A stretch of 64,000 nt of DNA from Pseudomonas fluorescens (GCF_002837185.1 NZ_KZ477988.1:173300-237299), one strand, 5' to 3'; positions 35,278 through 45,461 are shown, numbered from the stretch's first letter. Notes: a model not told the origin generated them from the sequence alone. A program made the numbers and translations.

Positions 35278-38200
35278 ATGCCAACCCTGCGCACTTTTCT
35301 CGCTACTGCCCTGCTGGGCCTGACCCTTTGTGTCGGCACCGTCCACGCCGCCGACCCGCCCAGCGCCGACGCTATCCAGCAAACCCTGGACAAGCTGCCC
35401 GACCGCAAGCTGCCCGACGCCGACATGAAGGCATTGCAGGGCATCCTGCAACAAACCCTGACGTACCTGGCCAACAAGCAGGATTACGAGCAGCGCCTGG
35501 CCGATCTCAAACGCCAGCTTGAGGACGCGCCGCGCCAGACCGTCGAAAACCAGCGCGAGCTGACGCGGCTCAAGGCCACCAAAATCGTCCCGGTGGCCCA
35601 ACGCTACGCCAGCCTGCCCGTGCCGCAGCTTGAGCAATTGCTGGTGCAGCGCAGCACCCAGCAAGGCGACCTGCAAAAAGAGCTGGCCGACGCCAACAGC
35701 CTGACCATCGCCGCCCAGACCCGGCCCGAGCGCGCCCAGACCGAGATCAGCAGCAGCCAGACGCGCATCCAGCAAATCAATGCGATCCTCAAGACCGGCA
35801 AAGACAACGGCAAAGCCCTCAACGCCGACCAGCGCAACCAGCTCAACGCCGAACTCGCCGCCCTGAATGCGCTGATCCCCCTGCGCCGCCAGGAACTGGC
35901 CGGCAACAGCCAGCTGCAAGACCTGGGCAACAGCCAGCACGACCTGATCCAGGAAAAAACCGCGCGCCTGGAGCAGGAAATCCAGGACCTGCAAACCCTG
36001 ATCAACCAGAAACGCCTGGCCCAGTCCCAGCAGACGGTGACCCAACAGTCCATCGAAGCGCAGAAAGCCGGCGGCAGCAGCCTGCTGGCCACGGAAAGCG
36101 CGGCCAACCTGAAGCTCTCCGACTACCTGCTCAAAAGCACCGACCGCCTCAACGACCTGACCCAGAAAAACCTGCAGACCAAGCAGCAACTGGACACCGT
36201 GACCCAAAGCGATTCGGCGCTGGACGAACAGATCAACGTACTCAAGGGCAGCCTGCTGCTGTCCAAGATCCTCTACAAACAGAAACAGGCGCTGCCGCGC
36301 TTGACCGTCGACCGCGACCTGGCCGACGACATCGCCAACATTCGCCTGTACCAGTTCGAGGTCAACCAACAGCGTGAGCTGATCAGCTCTCCCAGCGCCT
36401 ATGTGGATAACCTGCTGGCCAACCAGCCGCCGGACGACGTCACCCCGCAATTGCGCCGCACCCTGCTGGAACTGGCGATCACCCGCAGCGACCTGCTGGA
36501 GCGCCTGAGCCGTGAATTGAGCGCGCTGCTCAACGAATCCATCACCCTGCAACTGAACCAGAAACAACTGCTCAGCACCGCGACCACCCTGCGCGCCACG
36601 CTCGATGAGCAGATGTTCTGGATTCCGAGCAACAAACCGCTGGACACCGAGTGGCTGGAAACCGTACCGGCGCACCTGAGCAAGCAAGTCACCACCCTGC
36701 CCTGGGCCTCCAGCGTCAGCGAGCTGTATGACGGCCTGACCCAGCGCCCGTTGCTGTTCCTGCCGCTGCTGCTGTTGATCGGCGCGCTGCTGTGGCGGCG
36801 CAAGGCGTTGTATCAGCGCCTGAACAAGGTTCACCTGGACATCGGTCACTTCAAGCGCGACAGCCAGTGGCACACGCCGCAGGCGATCCTGATCAATATC
36901 CTGCTGGCAATGCCAGTATCCCTGGGCCTGGCGCTGTGCGGCTATGCCTTGCAGATCGACGCCCGTGGGCAAAACGCCAACCTGGGCTCGGCCCTGCTGC
37001 AGATCGCCCAGGCGTGGCTGGTGTTCTACACCGCTTACCGCATCCTCGCGCCCGGCGGTGTGGCCGAGCTGCACTTTCGCTGGGAAAAGCCCCAGGTCGA
37101 ATTCCTCCAGGGCTGGGTGCGCAAGCTCGGGCTGGTGGTACTGGCCCTGGTGGCCGTGGTGGCCATCGCCGAGCACCAACCGGCGGCACTCGCCGAAGAC
37201 GTGCTGGGCATCGCCGTGGTCCTTACGTGCTACGGCCTGATGGCGTGGCTGCTCAGTCGCCTGCTGCTCAATAGCCCAACCCACGAAAAGGCCTCGCTGT
37301 TTCGCAAGACCATCGGGCTGGTGTTCACCGCCCTGCCGATCGCGTTATTCATTGCCGTGTGCTTTGGCTACTACTACACCGCGCTGAAACTCAGCGACCG
37401 GCTGATCAACACCCTGTACCTGCTGATGTTCTGGCTGGTGATCGAGGCCACCTTTGTACGCTGGCTGAGCGTCGCCGCCCGGCGCCTGGCCTACGCACGA
37501 GCGCTGGCCAAACGCCAAGCCGCCAAGGATGCCGGTGAAGGCGAGGCCGTGGTGGAAGAGCCGACACTGGACATCGAAAAGGTCAACGAACAATCCTTGC
37601 GCCTGATCCGCCTGGCCCTGCTCGGCGGTTTTATTGCGGCCTTGTACTGGGTATGGTCGGACCTGATCTCGGTATTTTCCTACCTGGATAACGTCACGCT
37701 GTACGAATACACCAGCGGCACGGGTGCGAATATCAGCATGGTGCCCATCAGCATCGGCGACCTGCTCGGTGCATCGATCATCATCGGCATCACCTTCGCC
37801 CTGGCGCGGAACCTGCCCGGCCTGCTGGAAGTGCTGGTGCTCTCCAAGCTGGACCTGGCCCAAGGCAGTGCCTACGCTACCACCACCTTGCTGTCCTATA
37901 TCATTGCCGGCGTCGGGTTTGTCACCACGCTGTCCACACTTGGTGTGAGCTGGGACAAGCTGCAATGGCTGGTCGCAGCGCTGTCGGTGGGCCTGGGCTT
38001 CGGCATGCAGGAGATCTTTGCCAACTTCATCTCCGGCATCATGATCCTGTTCGAGCGCCCGGTGCGCATCGGCGACACCATTACTATCGGCAATCTGTCA
38101 GGCACGGTGAGCAAGATCCGCATCCGCGCCACCACCATCACCGACTTTGACAACAAAGACATCATCGTCCCGAACAAGACCTTCATTACCGGCCAACTGA

Positions 38201-38655
38201 TCAACTGGTCACTGACCGACACCATCACTCGTGTCACCCTGAAGCTGGGCGTGGACTACGGCTCCGACCTGGACCTGGTGAAGGAATTGTTACTGAAGGC
38301 CGCACGGGAAAACCCGCGGGTACTGAAAGAACCTGAACCCCATGTGTACTTCCTCAACTTTGGCGAAAGCACGCTGGACCATGAGCTGCGCATGCATGTG
38401 CGCGACCTGGGCGACCGCAACCCGGTGCTGGACGAGGTCAACCGCTTTATCAACCGTGAGTTCAAGAAGCAGCACATCAACATCTCGTTCCGGCAGATGG
38501 AGATCTACCTGAAAAACCTCCACGGCCAGGAATACAAACTGGTGCCGGCCGAGGATGAGCGCAAGACCATCACCCCGCCCGAGCAGGATGCCCCCGAGCC
38601 GCCCGCCGCAAAGGTCGAAGATGCGCCTGAACCCCCGCCGAGCAAACTCGACTAA
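35278..38655 (+). CDS. mscK: Mechanosensitive channel MscK/KefA family
   Basis: An 1125-residue large MscS-type channel. A cleavable signal peptide ends at GTVHA (residue 24). It is followed by a long periplasmic coiled-coil domain (about 30-490), rich in Gln, Leu and Asp. About eleven membrane helices run from 500 to 930. The pore helix and beta domain hold GFGMQEIFANFISGIMILFE near residue 910 and RATTITDFDNKDIIVPNK near residue 950. It opens on membrane tension to release solutes. It lies 49 bases after nhaP2, with a hairpin CGGGGCG-ACAA-CGCCCCG (35233-35250, no T-run) between them. Confidence 0.9.
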   Translation: MPTLRTFLATALLGLTLCVGTVHAADPPSADAIQQTLDKLPDRKLPDADMKALQGILQQTLTYLANKQDYEQRLADLKRQLEDAPRQTVENQRELTRLKATKIVPVAQRYASLPVPQLEQLLVQRSTQQGDLQKELADANSLTIAAQTRPERAQTEISSSQTRIQQINAILKTGKDNGKALNADQRNQLNAELAALNALIPLRRQELAGNSQLQDLGNSQHDLIQEKTARLEQEIQDLQTLINQKRLAQSQQTVTQQSIEAQKAGGSSLLATESAANLKLSDYLLKSTDRLNDLTQKNLQTKQQLDTVTQSDSALDEQINVLKGSLLLSKILYKQKQALPRLTVDRDLADDIANIRLYQFEVNQQRELISSPSAYVDNLLANQPPDDVTPQLRRTLLELAITRSDLLERLSRELSALLNESITLQLNQKQLLSTATTLRATLDEQMFWIPSNKPLDTEWLETVPAHLSKQVTTLPWASSVSELYDGLTQRPLLFLPLLLLIGALLWRRKALYQRLNKVHLDIGHFKRDSQWHTPQAILINILLAMPVSLGLALCGYALQIDARGQNANLGSALLQIAQAWLVFYTAYRILAPGGVAELHFRWEKPQVEFLQGWVRKLGLVVLALVAVVAIAEHQPAALAEDVLGIAVVLTCYGLMAWLLSRLLLNSPTHEKASLFRKTIGLVFTALPIALFIAVCFGYYYTALKLSDRLINTLYLLMFWLVIEATFVRWLSVAARRLAYARALAKRQAAKDAGEGEAVVEEPTLDIEKVNEQSLRLIRLALLGGFIAALYWVWSDLISVFSYLDNVTLYEYTSGTGANISMVPISIGDLLGASIIIGITFALARNLPGLLEVLVLSKLDLAQGSAYATTTLLSYIIAGVGFVTTLSTLGVSWDKLQWLVAALSVGLGFGMQEIFANFISGIMILFERPVRIGDTITIGNLSGTVSKIRIRATTITDFDNKDIIVPNKTFITGQLINWSLTDTITRVTLKLGVDYGSDLDLVKELLLKAARENPRVLKEPEPHVYFLNFGESTLDHELRMHVRDLGDRNPVLDEVNRFINREFKKQHINISFRQMEIYLKNLHGQEYKLVPAEDERKTITPPEQDAPEPPAAKVEDAPEPPPSKLD

Positions 38656-40167
<1,512 letters not shown>

Positions 40168-40171
40168 CCGC

Positions 40172-40573
40172 TTAGATAAAGGTCTCCACGGACACCCCGA
40201 AACGCTCGGCCAGCCAACGAATCTGACGCACGTTGAGCTGGCGCTTTCCGCTCAATATCTCCGAGACGACTGACTGTGCCCCAATCCCCGGAAGGTCGCT
40301 CTGGGTGAGATTGTGCTCGCGCATCATGTAGCGCAGCACATCGACCCCGCTGGCGACGGGCATTGGGCGGTGTTCACGGTCATAAGCTTCGATCCAGTCA
40401 CTGAGAATGTCGACCAGGCTCATCAGCGGGCTGTCCTCGTCTTCACCCACGAGGCTCAACAACTCATCCAGACCGCATACCAGTGCGTCGTAGTCCGCCT
40501 CGTTTTCCGGCTTGCGCAGCACCGGCGAAACGAACTGCCAGTGTTCTGCCGCTACTTGCATAAGCGCGCTCAT
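40172..40573 (-). CDS. higA: Antitoxin HigA-like (XRE helix-turn-helix)
   Basis: A 133-residue antitoxin of the HigA family. The C-terminal third is an XRE-type helix-turn-helix: HNLTQSDLPGIGAQSVVSEI then LSGKRQLNVRQIRWLAERFGV. The N-terminal half is acidic, as expected for toxin binding. The start at 40573 overlaps the higB stop by four bases (ATGA) with AAGG upstream. An alternative at 40591 would overlap by 22 bases. The DNA-binding end probably recognises the paired sites upstream of higB. Confidence 0.88.
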   Translation of the reverse strand: MSALMQVAAEHWQFVSPVLRKPENEADYDALVCGLDELLSLVGEDEDSPLMSLVDILSDWIEAYDREHRPMPVASGVDVLRYMMREHNLTQSDLPGIGAQSVVSEILSGKRQLNVRQIRWLAERFGVSVETFI

Positions 40574-40866
40574 CTGTTTTTTTCCTTCCATTTGTCCTTC
40601 TCATAGTCGCGGTGGTCCAGCAGGTGCTTGATGTAAACGCGCTGCATTCGATACTGCACCGACGCGATCAACCTCAGCTTGTTACCGCCAATATCAAACA
40701 CATGAAATTCACCTACCTTGTCCGTGGCGGGAAACATGGCTTTCATTGCAGCGAAGTCCTTGGGGGCGTTGCGCTTGATCACGCGATACCACTGGTCCAA
40801 AGCCGTTGCCGAGCGCGGCCATGTTTCCTTTGCTTCCCAGATCCTCTTTTCACTGATGACTCGCAT
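40570..40866 (-). CDS. higB: Toxin HigB-like mRNA interferase (RelE superfamily)
   Basis: A 98-residue basic protein of the HigB family, the toxin-first arrangement. ALDQWYRVIKRNAPKDFAAM near residues 22-41, FDIGGNKLRLIASVQYRMQR near residues 57-76 and VYIKHLLDHRDYEKDKW are family hallmarks. RelE-fold HigB toxins cut translated mRNA on the ribosome. Its short upstream region carries two operator-like palindromes. The pair sits between selO and trxC and is probably an acquired module. Confidence 0.9.
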   Translation of the reverse strand: MRVISEKRIWEAKETWPRSATALDQWYRVIKRNAPKDFAAMKAMFPATDKVGEFHVFDIGGNKLRLIASVQYRMQRVYIKHLLDHRDYEKDKWKEKNR

Positions 40867-40876
40867 GCAACGTCCC

Positions 40877-40931
40877 TATCGCATCTTGCTATGGAGGTTA
40901 AACCTGATTTCCGACTATCGCAATTTGCTAT
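40877..40931. promoter_or_regulatory. Two operator-like palindromes upstream of higBA
   Basis: TATCGCATCTTGCTAT (40877-40892) and TATCGCAATTTGCTAT (40916-40931) are near-identical imperfect palindromes 39 bases apart, ending 11 bases before the higB start. HigA-type antitoxins repress their own operon through such dyads. A possible minus-strand promoter (TTGCGA, 17-base spacer, TAACCT) begins inside the distal site, so binding would block it. Confidence 0.68.
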
Positions 40932-41088
40932 AGCCGTAAACAGACCAATGGCGCACAACAGCAAGCCTAGACAGACGACTCATTCGGCGCGGAAGAAACT
41001 GTGAGCGAATGAGTCTCTGCATCCAGCCTTGATAAATCTCAGCCCCGGCACCAGATACAACCTATTGGCCAGCCCCCAGGAGCCTCCG

Positions 41089-41523
41089 ATGTCTGAACCT
41101 CTCGTAATCCCCTGCCCTCATTGCAACGGTCTCAACCGCATCCCCGGCGCACGCCTGGGTGATGCGCCCAAATGCGGCCGTTGCAAGCAGCCAGTGCTGT
41201 TGAACAAGCCGTTTGAATTGAAACAGGGCGACTACGCCAGCCAGATCAAGGGCGACCTGCCGTTGCTGGTGGACGTGTGGGCTGACTGGTGCGGGCCGTG
41301 CAAGTCGTTTGCGCCGGTATTCGAGCAGGCCGCCGGGCAGCTTGAAGGCAAATGCCGGTTGGCCAAGCTGGACAGCGAGGCCAACCAGCAGTTGTCGGCT
41401 CAGCTGGGGATTCGCTCGATTCCAAGTTTGATTCTGTTCAAGAATGGCCGGGAAGTGGCGCGCCAGAGTGGGGCATTCCCATTGCCACAGTTGATGAGTT
41501 GGTTGCGTAGTCAGGGCGTGTAA
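41089..41523 (+). CDS. trxC: Thioredoxin TrxC (thioredoxin 2)
   Basis: A 144-residue thioredoxin with an N-terminal zinc-binding part (CPHCNGLNR and CGRC, residues about 9-37). The thioredoxin fold follows with active site WADWCGPCKSF near residue 65 and the cis-proline in RSIPSLILF near residue 110. It reduces disulfides, especially under oxidative stress. The start at 41089 has CAGGAG upstream; 41029 would add 20 unrelated residues. It converges with the small gene at 41653 across a repeat pair. Confidence 0.94.
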   Translation: MSEPLVIPCPHCNGLNRIPGARLGDAPKCGRCKQPVLLNKPFELKQGDYASQIKGDLPLLVDVWADWCGPCKSFAPVFEQAAGQLEGKCRLAKLDSEANQQLSAQLGIRSIPSLILFKNGREVARQSGAFPLPQLMSWLRSQGV

Positions 41524-41550
41524 GCCGAACCTTCAGAACAAGGCGGGACA

Positions 41551-41643
41551 GTGTGGGAGGGGGCTTGCCCCCGATAGCGGTGTAGCAGTGACACATAAGT
41601 GCCTGACACTCTGCCATCGGGGGCAAGCCCCCTCCCACATTTT
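41551..41643. repeat. REP-type repeat pair between trxC and a convergent small gene
   Basis: GTGTGGGAGGGGGCTTGCCC and its inverted form enclose a spacer with GTGACACATAAGTGCCTGACAC. It fills the gap of about 130 bases between two converging genes. Confidence 0.88.
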
Positions 41644-41652
41644 GTCCGTGTT

Positions 41653-41895
41653 TCAGCCTTGGGACAGTGGGGCTTGGCGGTCCATCATCTGGCTGATCAG
41701 CATGACGCCCAGCTCGCTCAGTTGATGGATAGCCAAAGCCACATCGCGGTATTCACCGGTGAGGTCGTTGGATAAATTGAGCAATAAGGTGCGGACCGAG
41801 GAGAAGGTTTCGTAACTGTTGATGACCAGCGCTTCGGTGGGGAGGTTGGGTGTAACGGTGAATAAATTCATATTTTCGTTCTCTGCCAGGGCCAT
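41653..41895 (-). CDS. Small DUF3077/DUF6124-like protein
   Basis: An 80-residue protein of unknown function. The core NLFTVTPNLPTEALVINSYE followed by a helical half ending AIHQLSELGVMLISQMMD resembles the short DUF3077/DUF6124 proteins multiplied in pseudomonads, which have no assigned activity. The start is uncertain: ATG at 41895 has CAGG upstream, ATG at 41871 and TTG at 41916 are alternatives. It lacks the longer N-terminal half of many relatives. It lies just downstream of a structured leader. Confidence 0.6.
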   Translation of the reverse strand: MALAENENMNLFTVTPNLPTEALVINSYETFSSVRTLLLNLSNDLTGEYRDVALAIHQLSELGVMLISQMMDRQAPLSQG

Positions 41896-41901
41896 CGCCT
41901 G

Positions 41902-42071
41902 CTTGCTACTAAACAAGGGGCGGCAGCTGTACGCAGGTTAGTAGACCGGTAGAACGAAAGCAAAACCCGGCGCACCCGAAGGTGCCCTGCGCACAGCTAC
42001 CATCGACAGGCAAGAAACGCCATGGTTTGGAGCGGTGCACATGCTTTCGTCTGAGCGGGCTACTAAACCCG
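41902..42071 (-). ncRNA. Candidate structured leader RNA with repeated and complementary loops
   Basis: Read on the minus strand, a stem-loop CGGG-TTTAGTAG-CCCG (42071-42056) is followed later by GGT-CTACTA-ACC (41947-41936) and then CTTG-TTTAGTAG-CAAG (41917-41902). The first and last loops are identical, their stems differ in sequence, and the middle loop is complementary to both. A helix GCTTTCGT/ACGAAAGC (41954-41961 with 42043-42050) and a UUCG tetraloop hairpin GCACC-TTCG-GGTGC (41972-41985) lie between. The last stem-loop is seven bases before a possible start of the small gene. The rest of 42072-42240 shows no gene. Confidence 0.5.
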
Positions 42072-42240
42072 ATCACTGAACATTCAGCGACCGGCAAACC
42101 TTAGAGACGCCCATCCAGACGCACAAGCCGGCGGATTCTGGCGTAGCTGTAGGCAAGGTTACAAGGCCAATCCCCTGCTGCCAGACCGCTCCTACAGCCT
42201 TCGTAGGATAAGTCCCAGAAACCCAACTGAAATGCAATCC

Positions 42241-42335
42241 AAATGTGGGAGGGGGCTTGCCCCCGATTGCGGTATGTCAGCCAGCTTATCTGTAGCTGAC
42301 ACACTGCTATCGGGGGCAAGCCCCCTCCCACATTG
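42241..42335. repeat. REP-type repeat pair downstream of parA
   Basis: ATGTGGGAGGGGGCTTGCCC and its inverted arm surround a spacer with GTATGTCAGCCAGCTTATC. It ends 21 bases from the parA stop. Confidence 0.88.
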
Positions 42336-42355
42336 GGTCTGTGTAGCCCTTAGGA

Positions 42356-43126
42356 TCAGGCGTTTTCCAGCAGGTTATGCAATTCAACAAACTGCTGCGT
42401 CAGCTTGTGCCGTGGGTCCAGGTGAATCAGCGGCTTGCTCTCCTGGTGCGACTCACGCATGCGCACCGAACTGGCCAGGTACACCGGCAGCACCGGCAGC
42501 CCTTCGGCAATCATTTCATCGAGTATCTGCTGCGGCAGGCTTGCCCGGGCCTGGAACTGGTTGACCACGATACCTTCCACTTCCAGGCCTTCGTTATGGT
42601 CCTCCTTCAATTCTTCGATTTCAGCCAACAGCCCATACAGGGCCTGGCGCGAAAAGCTGTCGCAATCAAAGGGAATCAGCACACGATCAGCGGCGATCAG
42701 CGCCGAAACCGCATAAAAATTCAAGGCCGGTGGCGTGTCCAGGTAGATACGGTCGTAGTCCTCGCTCAGCTCATCCAGCAGCTTTCGCAGCTTGTTGATC
42801 TTGTGCTTGGCCTCAAGCTTGGGCTGCAGGTCCGCCAGTTCCGGGGTGGCGGTGATGACATGCAGGTTGTCGAAGGGCGTCTCGTAGATATCCACCTTGT
42901 TCTTCTTGGAAAACGGCCCGGAAGACAGGGTTTGCTTGAAAAAGTCGGCGATCCCCATGGGAATATCGTCACCGGTCAGCCCGGTGAGGTACTGGGTGGA
43001 GTTGCCCTGTGCATCGAGGTCCACCAACAGGGTTCGATAACCTTCGCTGGCGCTGACGGCCGCCAGGTTGCAAGCGATGCTGGACTTGCCCACGCCGCCT
43101 TTCTGATTGAACACCACGCGCCGCAT
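42356..43126 (-). CDS. Orphan ParA/MinD-type ATPase
   Basis: A 256-residue ParA-family ATPase. The deviant Walker A is [11 protein letters not shown] near residue 10, with Walker A' [17 protein letters not shown] near residue 37 and Walker [11 protein letters not shown] near residue 120. Such proteins position DNA or protein cargo. No ParB or parS site (GTTCCACGTGGAAC) lies nearby, so this is not the chromosome partition pair. The start at 43126 has GGAGG about eight bases upstream and removes an unconserved 24-residue extension. In PAO1 the likely equivalent is PA5028. Confidence 0.88.
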   Translation of the reverse strand: MRRVVFNQKGGVGKSSIACNLAAVSASEGYRTLLVDLDAQGNSTQYLTGLTGDDIPMGIADFFKQTLSSGPFSKKNKVDIYETPFDNLHVITATPELADLQPKLEAKHKINKLRKLLDELSEDYDRIYLDTPPALNFYAVSALIAADRVLIPFDCDSFSRQALYGLLAEIEELKEDHNEGLEVEGIVVNQFQARASLPQQILDEMIAEGLPVLPVYLASSVRMRESHQESKPLIHLDPRHKLTQQFVELHNLLENA

Positions 43127-43442
43127 GGAAAAACCTCCGCGTATCAATGAATAACCCGAGTGTAGAGCGCAAAAGCGCCGGTTAGCTACCTCGTTCATCC
43201 ATCCGCTGTGTCTGGCTCACAAATGAATGGGAACGCTGCCACAATCCGGTTCGCCCCTCGGTCGCCGACGATCTGTAAATTCCTCCCACTTATTTGTGAA
43301 CAATCGTGAACAAATTTTAACCAATATTTGCTAGAACCCCGCAGCACCGGGATAATGCGCGCCATTCGGCCATTGTCCTCTGTCCCGGAATCCGGGGCCA
43401 TTGGCCGCACATGGAAGCCCGCAGGGGCGGGATAACTTCTCA
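43127..43442. promoter_or_regulatory. Control region between parA and the APE operon
   Basis: The region holds two direct copies of GTGAACAA at 43296-43303 and 43306-43313, ten bases apart, inside a dyad with outer arms ATTTGT/ACAAAT (43292-43315). An AT-rich stretch follows with TGCTAGAAC (near 43329), a possible extended -10. The spacing of one helical turn suggests a protein binding on one face. The regulator is unknown, and no regulator gene is in the APE operon. Confidence 0.45.
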
Positions 43443-44162
43443 GTGATCAACTTCAACATCGCCCAATGGCGCGCCTGGGCTCCTGGCCTTGAGAGTGCGG
43501 ACGACTGGCACGCCTGGTGCCGGGACCCGGTGTTGCTGCCTGTCAGCGACGCGTCTCCCGATGTGTCATTTTTGCCAGCTATGCAGCGCCGCCGCCTGAG
43601 CCGACTGGCGCGCATGGCGTTCAGCGTCGGCTGGCCGCTGGCCGAAGGCCTTGACGACCTGCCGCTGGTGTTCATTTCCCGCCACGGCGAAACCCCGCGC
43701 ACCCTCGACATCCTCAGCGACCTGGCCAACGAGCAGCCACTGTCGCCGACCCAGTTCAGCCTGTCGGTGCATAACGCGGTGATTGGCCTGTGGTCGATCC
43801 TGCGCAATGAAACCAGCGAGATGACTGCCCTCGCCGCCGCCGGTGATGGCCTCGAACACGGCGTGCTCGAAGCCGCCGCATTGCTCAACGAAGGCGCCCC
43901 GGCCGTGTTGCTGGTGCTGACCGAAGAACAACCGCCCCAGGCGTACGCCAGCTGGATCGCTGACGTGCCCTTCCCCTATGCCCTGGGCCTTTTGCTGACG
44001 CCGGGCGACGAGTGGCAACTGGAACTAAACAGCAGCGCTGTCCAACTCACTCAAACCCAGTGGCCTCACGCCCTGAACCTGCTGCGCACTCTGTTGACCG
44101 AACAGGGCGCCTGCCAACATGCCTGGAAGAACCGAGTATGGAACTGGCGACGCAAGTCCTGA
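43443..44162 (+). CDS. Beta-ketoacyl synthase-like chain-length-factor protein (ApeC-like)
   Basis: A 239-residue short ketosynthase-like protein beginning at GTG (INFNIAQWRAWAPG). It has QPLSPTQFSLSVHNAVIGLW near residue 100, the dimer-interface region of the ketosynthase N-terminal domain (PF13723 type). The catalytic Cys-His-His triad is absent. Published APE work shows such proteins pair with a full ketosynthase to set chain length. It is the first gene of the APE operon and overlaps the next by 25 bases. Confidence 0.82.
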   Translation: MINFNIAQWRAWAPGLESADDWHAWCRDPVLLPVSDASPDVSFLPAMQRRRLSRLARMAFSVGWPLAEGLDDLPLVFISRHGETPRTLDILSDLANEQPLSPTQFSLSVHNAVIGLWSILRNETSEMTALAAAGDGLEHGVLEAAALLNEGAPAVLLVLTEEQPPQAYASWIADVPFPYALGLLLTPGDEWQLELNSSAVQLTQTQWPHALNLLRTLLTEQGACQHAWKNRVWNWRRKS

Positions 44163-44950
44163 ACGACAAACCACGGCAGGCCTATTACTGGCGCCTGTTC
44201 GCCACGGCCGCCAGCTTCTTTGTGTTCGGCGTCGGCGGGCTGTGCCTGCGCTTGCTGGTGTTCCCGCTGCTCAGTTGCCTGCCGGGCGACGCCAGGCAGC
44301 ATCAACGACGCGCGCGCCACACCATCAGTTGCCTGTTCTGGTTTTTCATTCGCCTGATGAAAGGGCTGGGCATCCTCACGTACAGCGTCGAGGGCGCGGA
44401 AAAGCTCGGCCGCCCTGGCCAGATGATCGTCGCCAACCATCCGTCGCTGATCGATGTCGTGTTCCTGATCGGCCTGATGCGCCAGACCAATTGCGTGGTC
44501 AAGCAGAGCCTGTTCCAGAACCCGTTCACCCGCGGCCCGGTGCGCGACGCCGGCTACATCAGCAACGATGGCAGCGCCGACATGCTCGATGCCGCCGCCG
44601 ATGCCCTGCGCGCGGGGCAAACCCTGATCATCTTTCCCGAAGGCACCCGCACCACGCCAGGCAGCGCGCCGGCCTTTCATCGCGGCGGCGCGGCCATTGC
44701 ACTGCGCGGTGCGACGATCATCACCCCGGTGGTGATCAAGGTCAGCCCGACCACCCTGACCAAGGCCGAGCCCTGGTATCGCATTCCCAAATGCCGATTT
44801 CACTTCAGTTTGCGCGTGGGGGCCGATATAGAACCACACGCGTTTGCCGCACTGGGCCCCGCGCCCCAGGCGTCACGCAAGCTCAACGATTACCTGCATC
44901 ACTATTTCATTAAGGAGCTCGCCGAAGATGAGCGACCAACACCGCCTTGA
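44138..44950 (+). CDS. Lysophospholipid acyltransferase-family protein of the APE operon
   Basis: A 270-residue membrane-associated acyltransferase (PlsC/LPLAT fold). A hydrophobic segment spans about residues 20-45. The catalytic motif is IVANHPSLIDVVF near residue 97 (NHxxxxD form), and IIFPEGTRTTPG near residue 165 is the substrate motif. It probably transfers the finished aryl polyene acyl chain to a lipid or sugar acceptor. The start overlaps the ketosynthase-like gene, and the stop overlaps the first acyl carrier protein gene by 23 bases. Confidence 0.87.
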   Translation: MELATQVLNDKPRQAYYWRLFATAASFFVFGVGGLCLRLLVFPLLSCLPGDARQHQRRARHTISCLFWFFIRLMKGLGILTYSVEGAEKLGRPGQMIVANHPSLIDVVFLIGLMRQTNCVVKQSLFQNPFTRGPVRDAGYISNDGSADMLDAAADALRAGQTLIIFPEGTRTTPGSAPAFHRGGAAIALRGATIITPVVIKVSPTTLTKAEPWYRIPKCRFHFSLRVGADIEPHAFAALGPAPQASRKLNDYLHHYFIKELAEDERPTPP

Positions 44951-45197
44951 GCACGACATAAAGACGCTGATCATCGAGGCCCTGGGCCTGGAAGACATCA
45001 GCGCCGACGACATCGGCAGCGACCAGACCCTGTTTGGCGAGGGCCTGGGCCTGGATTCGGTCGACGCCCTGGAACTGGGTCTGGCGATTCAGAAAACGTA
45101 CGGCATCAAGATCGACGCCGACGCCAAGGACACGCGCAATCACTTCACCAACGTGGCCAGCCTTGCGGCATTCGTCACGGCCAGACAGGCAGCTTGA
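44928..45197 (+). CDS. Acyl carrier protein 1 of the APE operon (ApeE-like)
   Basis: An 89-residue acidic helical carrier protein. The phosphopantetheine serine is in GLGLDSVDALELGL near residue 44. It should carry the starter and growing polyene chain. GGAG lies about 12 bases before the ATG. A second carrier follows after nine bases, and twin carriers are usual in APE clusters. No phosphopantetheinyl transferase is encoded here, so one must act from elsewhere. Confidence 0.9.
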   Translation: MSDQHRLEHDIKTLIIEALGLEDISADDIGSDQTLFGEGLGLDSVDALELGLAIQKTYGIKIDADAKDTRNHFTNVASLAAFVTARQAA

Positions 45198-45206
45198 GAC
45201 CGGACC

Positions 45207-45461
45207 ATGCAAACTCGTGACGATATTTTCAACACCCTGCGCGACGCCTTGGTGGAACTGTTTGAACTGGAGCCCGAGCGCGTCACACTGGACGCCAACC
45301 TGTACCAGGACCTGGAAATCGACAGCATCGATGCCGTGGACCTGATCGACCATATCAAGCGCCAGACCGGCAAGAAGATCGCCGCCGAGGAGTTCAAGGC
45401 GGTGCGTACCGTCAATGACGTGGTTGAGGCGGTGTACCGTCTGGTCCAACCCGCCGCATGA
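45207..45461 (+). CDS. Acyl carrier protein 2 of the APE operon (ApeF-like)
   Basis: An 84-residue carrier protein with the attachment serine in LEIDSIDAVDLIDHI near residue 39. It is as acidic as the first carrier but only distantly similar to it, so the two probably serve different steps or partners. The stop overlaps the next gene's ATG (ATGA). Confidence 0.9.
   Translation: MQTRDDIFNTLRDALVELFELEPERVTLDANLYQDLEIDSIDAVDLIDHIKRQTGKKIAAEEFKAVRTVNDVVEAVYRLVQPAA

Noticed and set aside
41909..42097. A 62-codon open frame across the structured leader
   Set aside because: The frame coincides with the paired RNA segments, and its composition (Cys, Phe, Gly rich) suggests chance translation. I have an impression that similar short proteins are annotated in related genomes, which would then be mis-annotated RNA.
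42356..43126. A chromosome partition locus (parAB with parS)
   Set aside because: No ParB-like gene and no GTTCCACGTGGAAC site are nearby.
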